A stretch of 64,000 nt of DNA, taken from JBGPEQ01 sp050180895 (GTDB taxonomy: Bacteria > Pseudomonadota > Alphaproteobacteria > Dongiales > Dongiaceae). The notes under the pieces are model-generated. The model saw only the letters and a list, made by a program, of their open reading frames with translations, was not told where the DNA came from and made no database searches. Position numbers and translations under genes: made by a program. The stretch spans positions 186,001 to 250,000 of the forward strand of contig JBFXDS010000004.1 in the NCBI GenBank assembly GCA_050180895.1, written 5' to 3'. Numbering within the stretch: position 1 is the stretch's first letter; every line of letters begins with the position of its first letter. Shown piece by piece: positions 39,189 to 47,043 of this stretch.

Positions 39189-39938
39189 TCAGGCTCCCGC
39201 GGCACCGACCTCGCCGGCGCGCCGGTGGAGCCGCCGCGCGTAGTCGTCGGCCAGCGCATTGAGCGCGGCGGCGCAGTCGCCAGCGAAGGCGGAGCCATGC
39301 ATGATGGCGAGCGTGTGTGGCGCCAGGGCGGCGAGGCGGCGGATGGTGGGAGCCGTATCGGGCGTCAGGCAGGCAGCGCGAAACGCCTCGTCGGCCTCGA
39401 TCGCCGGACCGACGACGTCGGCCGAGGTGAGCGCAGGACCGTTCCCCAGATGGCTGCCGAGATCGCCGCAGAGGAGCGTCCCGGTGACTTCCTCATAGAG
39501 GACACGCGCCTCCCAACCATGGGGAACGTGCGGTGTATCGATGTGGCGCACGCGCTTGCCGCCGAGATCGATGACCTCGCCGTCGGCGAGGCCACGCGGC
39601 AGGCGGTCGGCGAGGTCATTGAGCGAGACGTCGCAGCCGAGGGCGCCGTGGGCCACCGCGGCGCGCGGGGCGGCGGCGAGCCACTGGTTCATGGCGCCGC
39701 ATTCGTCGGCTTCGACGTGGCCGAAGCAGATCCAGCGCAGCCGATCGAGCGGCAACACCCTGGCGGCGGCGGCCGACACCAGAGGGAACAGGCCGCGCAT
39801 GCCGCAATGGAAGAGCAGGGGCTCGTCGGCGTCGATCAGGAACTGGTTGAAGGTGAAGCCGGCGGGCGGCGCGACCTCCGCCATCCAGGTCGAGAGCCGG
39901 TAGATGCCGCCGGCGATCTCATCGACGCGGGTTTCCAT
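39189..39938 (-). CDS. metallo-beta-lactamase fold protein (flavodiiron-like metal site)
   Basis: 249 residues. The metal motif GHVEADECG gives H74-x-E76-x-D78, the HxExD pattern of flavodiiron (ODP) proteins rather than the HxHxDH of hydrolases. Later ligands are in AHGALG, CGDLGSH and IMHGSAFAGD. The flavodoxin domain of true flavodiiron proteins is absent. It likely binds two irons and reacts with O2 or NO, or acts as a sensor; the activity is not established. Start ATG 39938. Confidence 0.82.
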   Translation of the reverse strand: METRVDEIAGGIYRLSTWMAEVAPPAGFTFNQFLIDADEPLLFHCGMRGLFPLVSAAAARVLPLDRLRWICFGHVEADECGAMNQWLAAAPRAAVAHGALGCDVSLNDLADRLPRGLADGEVIDLGGKRVRHIDTPHVPHGWEARVLYEEVTGTLLCGDLGSHLGNGPALTSADVVGPAIEADEAFRAACLTPDTAPTIRRLAALAPHTLAIMHGSAFAGDCAAALNALADDYARRLHRRAGEVGAAGA

Positions 39939-40147
39939 CAACGTGTCCTTTTCCTATGATCGAAGCCGAAACTAGAGCGTGTTAACGAACCTCTATCCGC
40001 GCCGTGTTTCAAAGTGATTTCAGGGGTCCACGGCGGCGCCGGTATTTGACATAATGCGAGTCGTCGGGCGGCGATTCCCACGCCGACCCATCACTGCAGG
40101 GACCGGGGCGGTACCGCCTCTGCCGCCGGAACAGGCAAGGAAGTCGC

Positions 40148-41539
40148 ATGACTCTGGATTTGAATCGCCTGCTGGCCGGACGTCGCGGCGAGAAGTATGA
40201 ACTGAACGAGCGCTACCTGAATGCGCAGCTGGTGCGGGTGCTCAGGACCATCGGCTATGACGTCAACTTCATCTCCGGCGAGGGCCCCTACCTGACCGAT
40301 GCCGCCGGTGCGCGCTATCTTGACCTGCTCAGCGGCTTCGGGGTGTTCGCCATCGGCCGCAACCATCCGACGGTGATCGATGCCTTGAAGCAGGTGCTCG
40401 ATGCGCGGCTGCCGAACCTCGTGCAGATGGACGTGTCGCTGCTGGCCGGAATAGTGGCGGAGCGCCTGCTCGCCCTCACCGGGCAGGACCGCGCGTTCTT
40501 CTGCTCGACGGGGTCGGAGGCGGTGGAGAGCGCGATCAAGTTCGCCCATGCCGCCACCGGCCGCGGCAAGATCGTCTATTGCAGCCACGCCTTCCACGGC
40601 CTGACCATGGGAGCGCTGTCGCTTAACGGCACCGAGGTGTTCAAGACCGGCTTCACGCCGCTGCTGCCCGACTGCGTGCAGGTGCCGTTCAACGACCTGC
40701 CGGCGCTGGAGGCGGCGCTGCGCGGCAACGACGCCGCCGCCTTCTTCGTCGAGCCGATCCAGGGCAAGGGCGTCTACATGCCCGGCGACGACTACCTGCC
40801 GGAGGCGCTCAAACTCTGCCGCAAGCACGGCACGCTGTTCATCGCCGACGAGATCCAGACGGGCATGGGACGCACCGGCAGGTTCCTGGCCTGCGAGCAT
40901 TGGGGCGTGGATCCCGACATGGTGCTGCTGTCGAAGGCGCTGTCCGGCGGCTTCGTCCCGGTCGGCGTGCTGCTGACGAAGCAGTGGATCTTCTCCAAGC
41001 TGTTCGACCGCATGGACCGCGCGCTGGTGCACGGTTCCACCTTCAGCAAGAACGACCTCGGCATGGCCGCGGCGCTGGCAACCCTGAACGTCATCGAGGA
41101 GGAGAAGCTGATCGCACGCGCGGCCGTGCTGGGCGAGGCCATCCTCGGCGATTTCCGGGCGTTCCGCGACAGGTACGAGCTGGTCAAGGACGTGCGCGGC
41201 AAGGGGCTGATGATCGGCATCGAGTTCGGCATGCCGCGCAGCCTGATGCTGAAGGCCGCCTGGAACCTGCTCGAGGCCGCCAACAAGGGCCTGTTCTGCC
41301 AGATGATCCTGATCCCGCTGTTCAAGGACCACCGGGTCGTCTGTCAAGTCTCGGGCCCCGGCGTGCACATCATCAAGCTGCTGCCGGCGCTCACCATCAC
41401 CGACGCCGACCGGCTGTGGATCCGCGACAGCTTCGACAAGACCATCGCCGACTGCCACCGCGTGCCCGGCGCGGTGTGGGACCTCGGCCGCAACCTCGCC
41501 GCCCACGCGGTCAAGGCACGGGCCGGCCGCGCCGCGTAA
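40148..41539 (+). CDS. class III aminotransferase (PLP)
   Basis: 463 residues, fold-type I PLP enzyme. Cofactor Lys263 is in LLSKALSGGFVPVG. Other family motifs: FFCSTGSEAVESAIKFA, FHGLTMGALS, FFVEPIQGKGV and ADEIQTGMGRTG. It resembles the ornithine/acetylornithine and putrescine aminotransferase branch, but the N-terminal extension and the C-terminus do not settle the substrate. Start ATG 40148. It is monocistronic by spacing. Confidence 0.9.
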   Translation: MTLDLNRLLAGRRGEKYELNERYLNAQLVRVLRTIGYDVNFISGEGPYLTDAAGARYLDLLSGFGVFAIGRNHPTVIDALKQVLDARLPNLVQMDVSLLAGIVAERLLALTGQDRAFFCSTGSEAVESAIKFAHAATGRGKIVYCSHAFHGLTMGALSLNGTEVFKTGFTPLLPDCVQVPFNDLPALEAALRGNDAAAFFVEPIQGKGVYMPGDDYLPEALKLCRKHGTLFIADEIQTGMGRTGRFLACEHWGVDPDMVLLSKALSGGFVPVGVLLTKQWIFSKLFDRMDRALVHGSTFSKNDLGMAAALATLNVIEEEKLIARAAVLGEAILGDFRAFRDRYELVKDVRGKGLMIGIEFGMPRSLMLKAAWNLLEAANKGLFCQMILIPLFKDHRVVCQVSGPGVHIIKLLPALTITDADRLWIRDSFDKTIADCHRVPGAVWDLGRNLAAHAVKARAGRAA

Positions 41540-41626
41540 GGGCGCATTCCAGAGATCGAAGGCACCGGTAGCGGACGGCGGTGGCGCGCACTTGATGACG
41601 CGCGAGGGCAGCACCACGTTCCTGTC

Positions 41627-41986
41627 ATGGCCGCGCGCATCGTTCTTCTTGCCGCCCTGCTGACGCTTACCGCCGCGGCGTCCGCCCAGGAGCGCTCCGT
41701 CCTGGCCCCCTATCGGTTCCAGGGACCGGTCAAGGAGCTGACTCCCGCGGATCGCGCCCGCGCGGACTCCTACCGCAGCCAGCTGCAGCGGCAGCAGCTC
41801 GATCTCGACCGCGCCGATGCGCTCGGCCGGCTCGATCCGGTGGAGCGCCGGTCGCGCCTCGAGACGCAGACGGAGCTGAATCGCATGAACGACCTGCTGC
41901 GCGCGCCGGAGCCCTTGCCGCTGCGCCTGCCGGCCACGCGCGCCCTGCCCTCGCTTTCCGCGCCGACGGTGCCGCGATCGCCCTGA
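41627..41986 (+). CDS. hypothetical exported protein
   Basis: 119 residues. Signal peptide MAARIVLLAALLTLTAAASA, then a charged helical stretch (about 38-90, rich in Arg, Gln and Leu, coiled-coil-like) and a Pro-rich tail. No family is recognised. It precedes the frameshifted hydrolase on the same strand. Confidence 0.65.
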   Translation: MAARIVLLAALLTLTAAASAQERSVLAPYRFQGPVKELTPADRARADSYRSQLQRQQLDLDRADALGRLDPVERRSRLETQTELNRMNDLLRAPEPLPLRLPATRALPSLSAPTVPRSP

Positions 41987-42036
41987 CGCGCGGCGCGCTC
42001 CTGTCGCCTTACCGCCCGACGGGATAGAGTCGCGGC

Positions 42037-42814
42037 ATGTCGCGGCTTTGCGGGCATCTTGCTTGGCCGACCCTTCTCCTGATCGCGGGAGTTGCGCGCG
42101 CCGACGAGCCGATCGTGCATTTTCCCACTGTCATGCCGGACGGGACGAGCGTGCAGCTCGCCGCGCGTCTCGTCAGGCGACGGCCCGTTCGCGGCGATCG
42201 TCCTGCTGCATGGCTGCGACGGCACCGATCTCGACTCCGATTGGGTCGCGCGGGCGTTCGGCGACTGGCCCTACGCATTCCTCGACGTCGACAGCCTGGG
42301 GCCGCGCGGACGTTCCGAGGTGTGCACCCGCTATCTCGACGTCACCCCGAACGAGCGGGCCCGCGATGCGCACGCGGCCCGCGCGTGGCTGGCGCGGCAA
42401 CCCTTCGTCGACCCCGCCCGCATCGCCGTCATGGGCTGGTCGCATGGCGCCATGACCGCGCTGGAGGCCGTCGCCAACCGCGACATCAATGCGCCGGACC
42501 GCGCCGAGCCGTTCGCCGCGGCCGTCGCCTTCTATCCCTATTGCCCGCTGAAGCTGCCCCGCCCCGACGCGCCGCTGCTGCTGTTCATCGGCGGCGCCGA
42601 CGACTGGACGCCACCCGGCGCCTGCCGGGCCATGCAGCCGGTCGGCGACGGGCTGCCGGAGTATCAACTGGTCGAGTATCCGGACGCGACGCATGCTTTC
42701 GACTGGGCCGAGGCGCCGCCGACCTACTTCGGCTACAGTCTCAGATATGATCCGGTCGCGACCGCAGACGCTTACGCGCGCGTGCGCAGATTCCTCGCCA
42801 AGTATCTCGAATAG
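42037..42814 (+). pseudogene. dienelactone hydrolase-family protein, frameshift near 42175
   Basis: ATG 42037 opens a signal peptide (WPTLLLIAGVARADE) and continues to about VQLAARLVR. The rest of the protein is in the next frame, from DGPFAAIVLLHGCDG to KYLE at 42814, with the full catalytic set: nucleophile GWSHGA, Asp in FIGGADDWTP, His in DATHAFDW. A single one-base gain or two-base loss in the GTCAGGCGACGG area explains it. It may be a true mutation or a sequence error. The downstream part could be made from an internal start without export. Confidence 0.75.
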
Positions 42815-42823
42815 CCCGCGGCG

Positions 42824-43477
42824 CTACTTGCTGCGGCCGTCTCCGGCCATGGCGGCGGTGACGCCGAGGCCGACGAAGATGCCGCCGGTCACGTAGCGCT
42901 CGGCCTTGAGGAAGCCGCGGCTGCGCTTCAGCCAGCCGCCAGCGGTGCCGGCCAGCAGCGCGTAGGCACCGTCGGTCAGCAGGCCCATCACCGCGAACAG
43001 CAGACCGAGGAAGGCCAGCTGGAACGGCTCGGCGCCCTTGGCCGGGCTGATCCATTGCGGCAGGAAGGCGAGGAAGAACAGGGCCGTCTTCGGATTGAGC
43101 AGGTTGACGACGAAGCCGTCGGCATAGAGCCGCCACAGGCTGCGCCGCGGCAGCTGCAGGTCCCCCGCCGGCGGCTCGCCGCGGGTGAGCAGCCGGCGCA
43201 GGCCGACATAGATGAGATAGGCGGCGCCGACATACTTGACGATGGCGAACGCCAGCGCCGAGGACATCAGCAGGGCCGACAGGCCGATGACGGCCGCCGT
43301 CACATGCACCAGCGTGCCGGTGAAGATGCCGAGGACCGAGACGACGCCGGCCAGCCGCCCCTGCTCGACGCTGCGGGCGACGATGTAGAGCACGGCCGGT
43401 CCCGGCGTGATCAGCAGCAGGAACCCGGCGACGGCGAAGGCGCTGATGGCGCCCGGATCGGGCAGGACGAAGGACAT
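42824..43477 (-). CDS. LysE/RhtB family amino acid exporter
   Basis: 217 residues with six hydrophobic segments. The N-terminal GFLLLITPGPAVLYIVARS and the central NLLNPKTALFFLAFLPQ are the two hallmarks of the LysE/RhtB family. It exports amino acids or their derivatives across the inner membrane. It lies 84 bases downstream of the flavoprotein disulfide reductase gene on the same strand. Confidence 0.92.
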   Translation of the reverse strand: MSFVLPDPGAISAFAVAGFLLLITPGPAVLYIVARSVEQGRLAGVVSVLGIFTGTLVHVTAAVIGLSALLMSSALAFAIVKYVGAAYLIYVGLRRLLTRGEPPAGDLQLPRRSLWRLYADGFVVNLLNPKTALFFLAFLPQWISPAKGAEPFQLAFLGLLFAVMGLLTDGAYALLAGTAGGWLKRSRGFLKAERYVTGGIFVGLGVTAAMAGDGRSK

Positions 43478-43561
43478 GGCGTCAGCTCCCGCAGGACGAA
43501 GCGGCGGCGATCTAAGACAGCAGTTTCCGCGGAACGCAACCCCCCGGGAGGCTGCCGGCGC

Positions 43562-44938
43562 CTATGCCAGCGGCTCGAGGTTGCCGATCAGGGTCGGCAG
43601 GTACTCCGCCACGGTCGGGTGGATGTGCATGGCCCGCTCGATCACGTCGTAGGTCGCGCCCGCGTACATGAGGTCGAGCAGGGTGTGGACGATCTCGTCG
43701 CCGCCGATGCCGAGGAGCGCGGCGCCGAGGATCTTCCTGCTGTCCGCGGCGACGAGGATCTTCATGAAGCCGTTGGTCTCGCCGCGCTCGCGGGCGCGCC
43801 CGACCGAGGTCATGGGCAGCTTGCCGACAAGCGCCGCGAGGCCGGCGGCGCGCACCTCCTTCTCGGTCATGCCGGCGCGGCCCAGGGGCGGATCGATGAA
43901 CAGGCCGTAGGCGGCGATGCGGTCGGAGACCCGGCGCCTGCCGCCGTCGAACAGGTTGGCGGCGACGATCTCGTAGTCGTTGTAGGAGGTGTGGGTGAAG
44001 GCGCCGCGGCCGTTGACGTCGCCGATCGCCCAGACGCCCGGCACGTTGGTGCGCAGCTCCTCGTCGACGGTGATGTAGCCGCGCTTGTCGGTGGCGATGC
44101 CGGCGGCCTCCAGCCCGAGATCGTCGGTGTTCGGCCGGCGGCCGACGGCGAGCAGCAGGTGCGTGCCGACCACCTCGCGCGGCGCCCGCCGGCAATCGAG
44201 CCTCACGGCGATGCGCTTGCCGCGGCGCTCGACGGCGATGCAGGTCGCATTGAGGCGGACCTCGACGCCCTCCCGCTCGAGGATGCCGCGGATCGCCGCG
44301 GAGATGTCGTCGTCCTCGCGGCCGATCAGGCGGTCGCCCATCTCGACGATTGTGACCTTGCTGCCGAAGCGGCGGTACATCTGCGCGAACTCCAGCCCGA
44401 TATAGCTGCCACCGATGATGATCAGATGGCCCGGCAGGAAATCGACCTGCATCATGCTGCTGTTGGTCAGGTAGTCGACCTGATCGAGGCCCGGCATGTC
44501 CGGGATGAGGGCGCGCCCTCCGGTATTGATGAAGATGCGCTCCGCCTCCAGCAGCTCGCCATTGACTCGCACGCTGTGCGATCCCTCGAAGCGGGCGTGG
44601 CCACGATAGAACGTCGCATTCGACAACCCTGTCATCCAGCGCGCCACGCCGGCGCGTGACTTGCCGGCGACCGCGTCCTTGCGCTTCTTGACCTGCTTCA
44701 TGTCGACCCTGACGCGGCCGACGGCGACGCCGTACTCGGCGGCGCGGCGCGCCATCTGCGCGGCATAGGCGCTGGCGACCAGAGTCTTGGTCGGGATGCA
44801 GCCGGTGTTGACGCAGGTGCCGCCGGGAAACTTGCGCTCGATGATGGCGGTCTTCAGGCCCTCGCTGGTCAGCCGGTCGGCAAGCGGGGGGCCGGACTGG
44901 CCGGTGCCGATGACGATGGCATCGAATCTGGTCGCCAT
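43562..44938 (-). CDS. FAD-dependent pyridine nucleotide-disulfide oxidoreductase (MerA-like)
   Basis: 458 residues. FAD motif VIGTGQSGPPLA (GxGxSG), redox disulfide C42-x4-C47 in GGTCVNTGCIPTK, NAD(P) loop GGSYIGLEFAQ, second FAD motif VWAIGDVNG, and dimerisation motif MHIHPTVAEYLP. It is close to mercuric and dihydrolipoamide reductases but lacks the N-terminal metal-binding domain and C-terminal Cys pair of MerA. Mercury reduction is therefore not supported; it is a general disulfide or quinone reductase candidate. Confidence 0.9.
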   Translation of the reverse strand: MATRFDAIVIGTGQSGPPLADRLTSEGLKTAIIERKFPGGTCVNTGCIPTKTLVASAYAAQMARRAAEYGVAVGRVRVDMKQVKKRKDAVAGKSRAGVARWMTGLSNATFYRGHARFEGSHSVRVNGELLEAERIFINTGGRALIPDMPGLDQVDYLTNSSMMQVDFLPGHLIIIGGSYIGLEFAQMYRRFGSKVTIVEMGDRLIGREDDDISAAIRGILEREGVEVRLNATCIAVERRGKRIAVRLDCRRAPREVVGTHLLLAVGRRPNTDDLGLEAAGIATDKRGYITVDEELRTNVPGVWAIGDVNGRGAFTHTSYNDYEIVAANLFDGGRRRVSDRIAAYGLFIDPPLGRAGMTEKEVRAAGLAALVGKLPMTSVGRARERGETNGFMKILVAADSRKILGAALLGIGGDEIVHTLLDLMYAGATYDVIERAMHIHPTVAEYLPTLIGNLEPLA

Positions 44939-45039
44939 GGATCGCTCCTTCGGGCCGGGAGACGGCCTCGCATCGGATAGTACAAGGGTAGCGAGCCGGC
45001 CGAACAGCCCTCCCCGCTCCGACCGGTACTCGCTGCGGA

Positions 45040-46878
45040 TCAGGGCACCGGCTGGAGCGGCAGCGACGGGCCGCCTGCCGCCACGGGGAAGTCCGGCGAG
45101 ACGCAGCGGTGACGCTCGAAGGTCCGTCCAGCGGTGTCCTTGACCAGATGCAGGGTGCGCGTGAAGAGGTGATCGCGCGCGGCGCGTCCGATATTGATGA
45201 GCGCGGCATCGGCCAGGCCATCGCGGAAGAGATCGAGCACGCGCTGCCGCGCCGGTTCGTCGAGCGCGTCGAGTGCCTCGTCGATCACCACCCAGGCCGG
45301 CTTCTGCAGCCGCAGCCGCGCGAAGGAGAGGCTCTGCTGCTCTTCCTCGCTCAGCTCGCGGTCCCAGCGCGCCGCGCGGTCGAGCGACTGCGACAGGTGC
45401 CCAAGCCCTGTGCTCTGCAGCGCGGCGACCAGTTCGGGCTCGGCATAGGCGACCTCGGAGGCCGGATAGGCGAGCGCCGCGCGCAGCGTGCCCGGCGGCA
45501 CATAGGGACGCCGAGGGACGAAGGCGACCTTACGTTGCGCCGGGCGCAGGATGCGGCCGGCTCCCCACGGCCACAGGCCGGCAATGGCGCGGAACAGAAT
45601 GGTCTTCCCGGCGCCAGGCTCGCCGACGATCTGTACGCGCTCGCCGGGGGCAATCTCGACCTGCCGTTCCCTGAGCATCGTGCAGCCCGTGGGCGTGGCG
45701 ATCTCGAGGCCCTCGAACCTGAACTTGTCTTCCGGATCTTCGGCGAATTCGATCCGGCTTGCGGTCTCGTCGAGGGCGTCCATGGTGACGACCGCCTCGC
45801 GAAAACTGGCGACGCGCAGCAGGGTCGCGCGCCAGTCTGCGATGGTGCTGAAATTGTCGATGAACCAGCGCAACGCCTGCTGCACCTGAATGAACGCACC
45901 GACGGCCATCATCAGCCCCCCGAAGGAGAGGTCGCCGCCGAAATATCCGGGCGACGCCACCAGGATCGGCGCGATGATGGTGAACCAGCCGTAGCCGGCG
46001 GTGACCCAGGTGAGCCGCGTCGTCGCGCCGACGATCCGCCGCATGACCTCGAGGACGCGGTCCAGCTCGGAGCCGAGGCGTTGCTTCTCGTCGGCCTCGC
46101 CGCCCTGGAGCGCGATGGCATCGACATGCTCGCTGACGCGGACGAGCGAGAAGCGCAGATCGGCCTCGCGGGCGTAGCGCTCGGCGTTGAGCGGAATCAG
46201 CGGACGGCCGACGCGCCAGCTGAGCCAGGACGCCACGCCGGCATAGGCCAACGCGCTCCACACGAGATAGCCGGGGATGACGACGCTGCGCCCATCCATG
46301 TCGAACGCCACGCTGTCGGAGAGAATCCAGAGGACGCCGATGAAGCTGCCGAGCAGGAGCGACGACTGCAGGAGGCCGACGCCGAGATCCGTCGACAGCT
46401 CCGTCAGCTGCCGCGCGTCTTCGTGGATGCGCTGGTCCGGATTGACGCCGATCTCACCGGCGCTGACGAGGCGGAAGGCGCGCCGCGGCGCCAGCCACTC
46501 GTCGAAAAGGTCACGCACGAGGCCCTGCCGCAGCTTGACCTTGGTCATGCGGTTGAGCCACATCTGCGCGACGTTGAGCGTCAGCAGCGCGCCGGCGATG
46601 ATCGCGAAAACAATGATCTGCTCGCCGAACTCCCGCAGATCCCGGCGCGCCAGCGCGTCGTAGAACGGCTGGTTCCAAGCGTTCAGCCGGATCTGGCCGA
46701 AGGCCGTGGCGCCGATGACCACGACGAGGGCGCCGCCGAGGAGGAAAAGCGTGTTGCGCTCCGGCGAGGCCATGAAGGCCCGGACCATCATCAGGGCCTG
46801 GGTCAGCAGGCTCCGGCCGGCGGGCGGCGTCGCTTGCGGGACTGTATTCGACAGCTCGCTTGGATTGTCGTTCGGCAT
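45040..46878 (-). CDS. SbmA/BacA- or YddA-like ABC transporter (fused permease-ATPase)
   Basis: 612 residues. Membrane domain with about six helices (residues 35-350), including the family segment RLNAWNQPFYDALARRD. ATPase domain after about 390: Walker A GEPGAGKT near 418, the signature region LSEEEQQSL (the normal LSGGQ is replaced, usual in this subgroup), Walker B PAWVVIDEALDALDE. Relatives import peptides or very long acyl compounds. Start: ATG 46878 with GGAGAGTGTTCG upstream. Confidence 0.88.
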   Translation of the reverse strand: MPNDNPSELSNTVPQATPPAGRSLLTQALMMVRAFMASPERNTLFLLGGALVVVIGATAFGQIRLNAWNQPFYDALARRDLREFGEQIIVFAIIAGALLTLNVAQMWLNRMTKVKLRQGLVRDLFDEWLAPRRAFRLVSAGEIGVNPDQRIHEDARQLTELSTDLGVGLLQSSLLLGSFIGVLWILSDSVAFDMDGRSVVIPGYLVWSALAYAGVASWLSWRVGRPLIPLNAERYAREADLRFSLVRVSEHVDAIALQGGEADEKQRLGSELDRVLEVMRRIVGATTRLTWVTAGYGWFTIIAPILVASPGYFGGDLSFGGLMMAVGAFIQVQQALRWFIDNFSTIADWRATLLRVASFREAVVTMDALDETASRIEFAEDPEDKFRFEGLEIATPTGCTMLRERQVEIAPGERVQIVGEPGAGKTILFRAIAGLWPWGAGRILRPAQRKVAFVPRRPYVPPGTLRAALAYPASEVAYAEPELVAALQSTGLGHLSQSLDRAARWDRELSEEEQQSLSFARLRLQKPAWVVIDEALDALDEPARQRVLDLFRDGLADAALINIGRAARDHLFTRTLHLVKDTAGRTFERHRCVSPDFPVAAGGPSLPLQPVP

Positions 46879-47043
46879 CGAACACTCTCCATTTCTCCGC
46901 ATGTCGTCGATCAGCGGTTGGGAGATCGCCGGAACGGGCGGTCTGAATCCGGCCGCGGCCCGAGTCCTATATAGGCATGCTCCTCGATAGCAGAGACATC
47001 CGCGACACGTGCGGGCTGGGGGAAACCCAGCCGCAGATCGGCC

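Noticed and set aside
43055..44659. A 534-codon plus-strand frame opposite the LysE and disulfide oxidoreductase genes
   Set aside because: It crosses two real minus-strand genes and has no recognisable domain.
43562..44938. Mercuric reductase (merA)
   Set aside because: The CxxxxC redox centre is shared by the whole family; the N-terminal heavy-metal domain, the C-terminal Cys pair and any other mer genes are absent.
45109..46974. A 621-codon plus-strand frame opposite the ABC transporter
   Set aside because: A shadow of the minus-strand transporter, which has all ATPase motifs.
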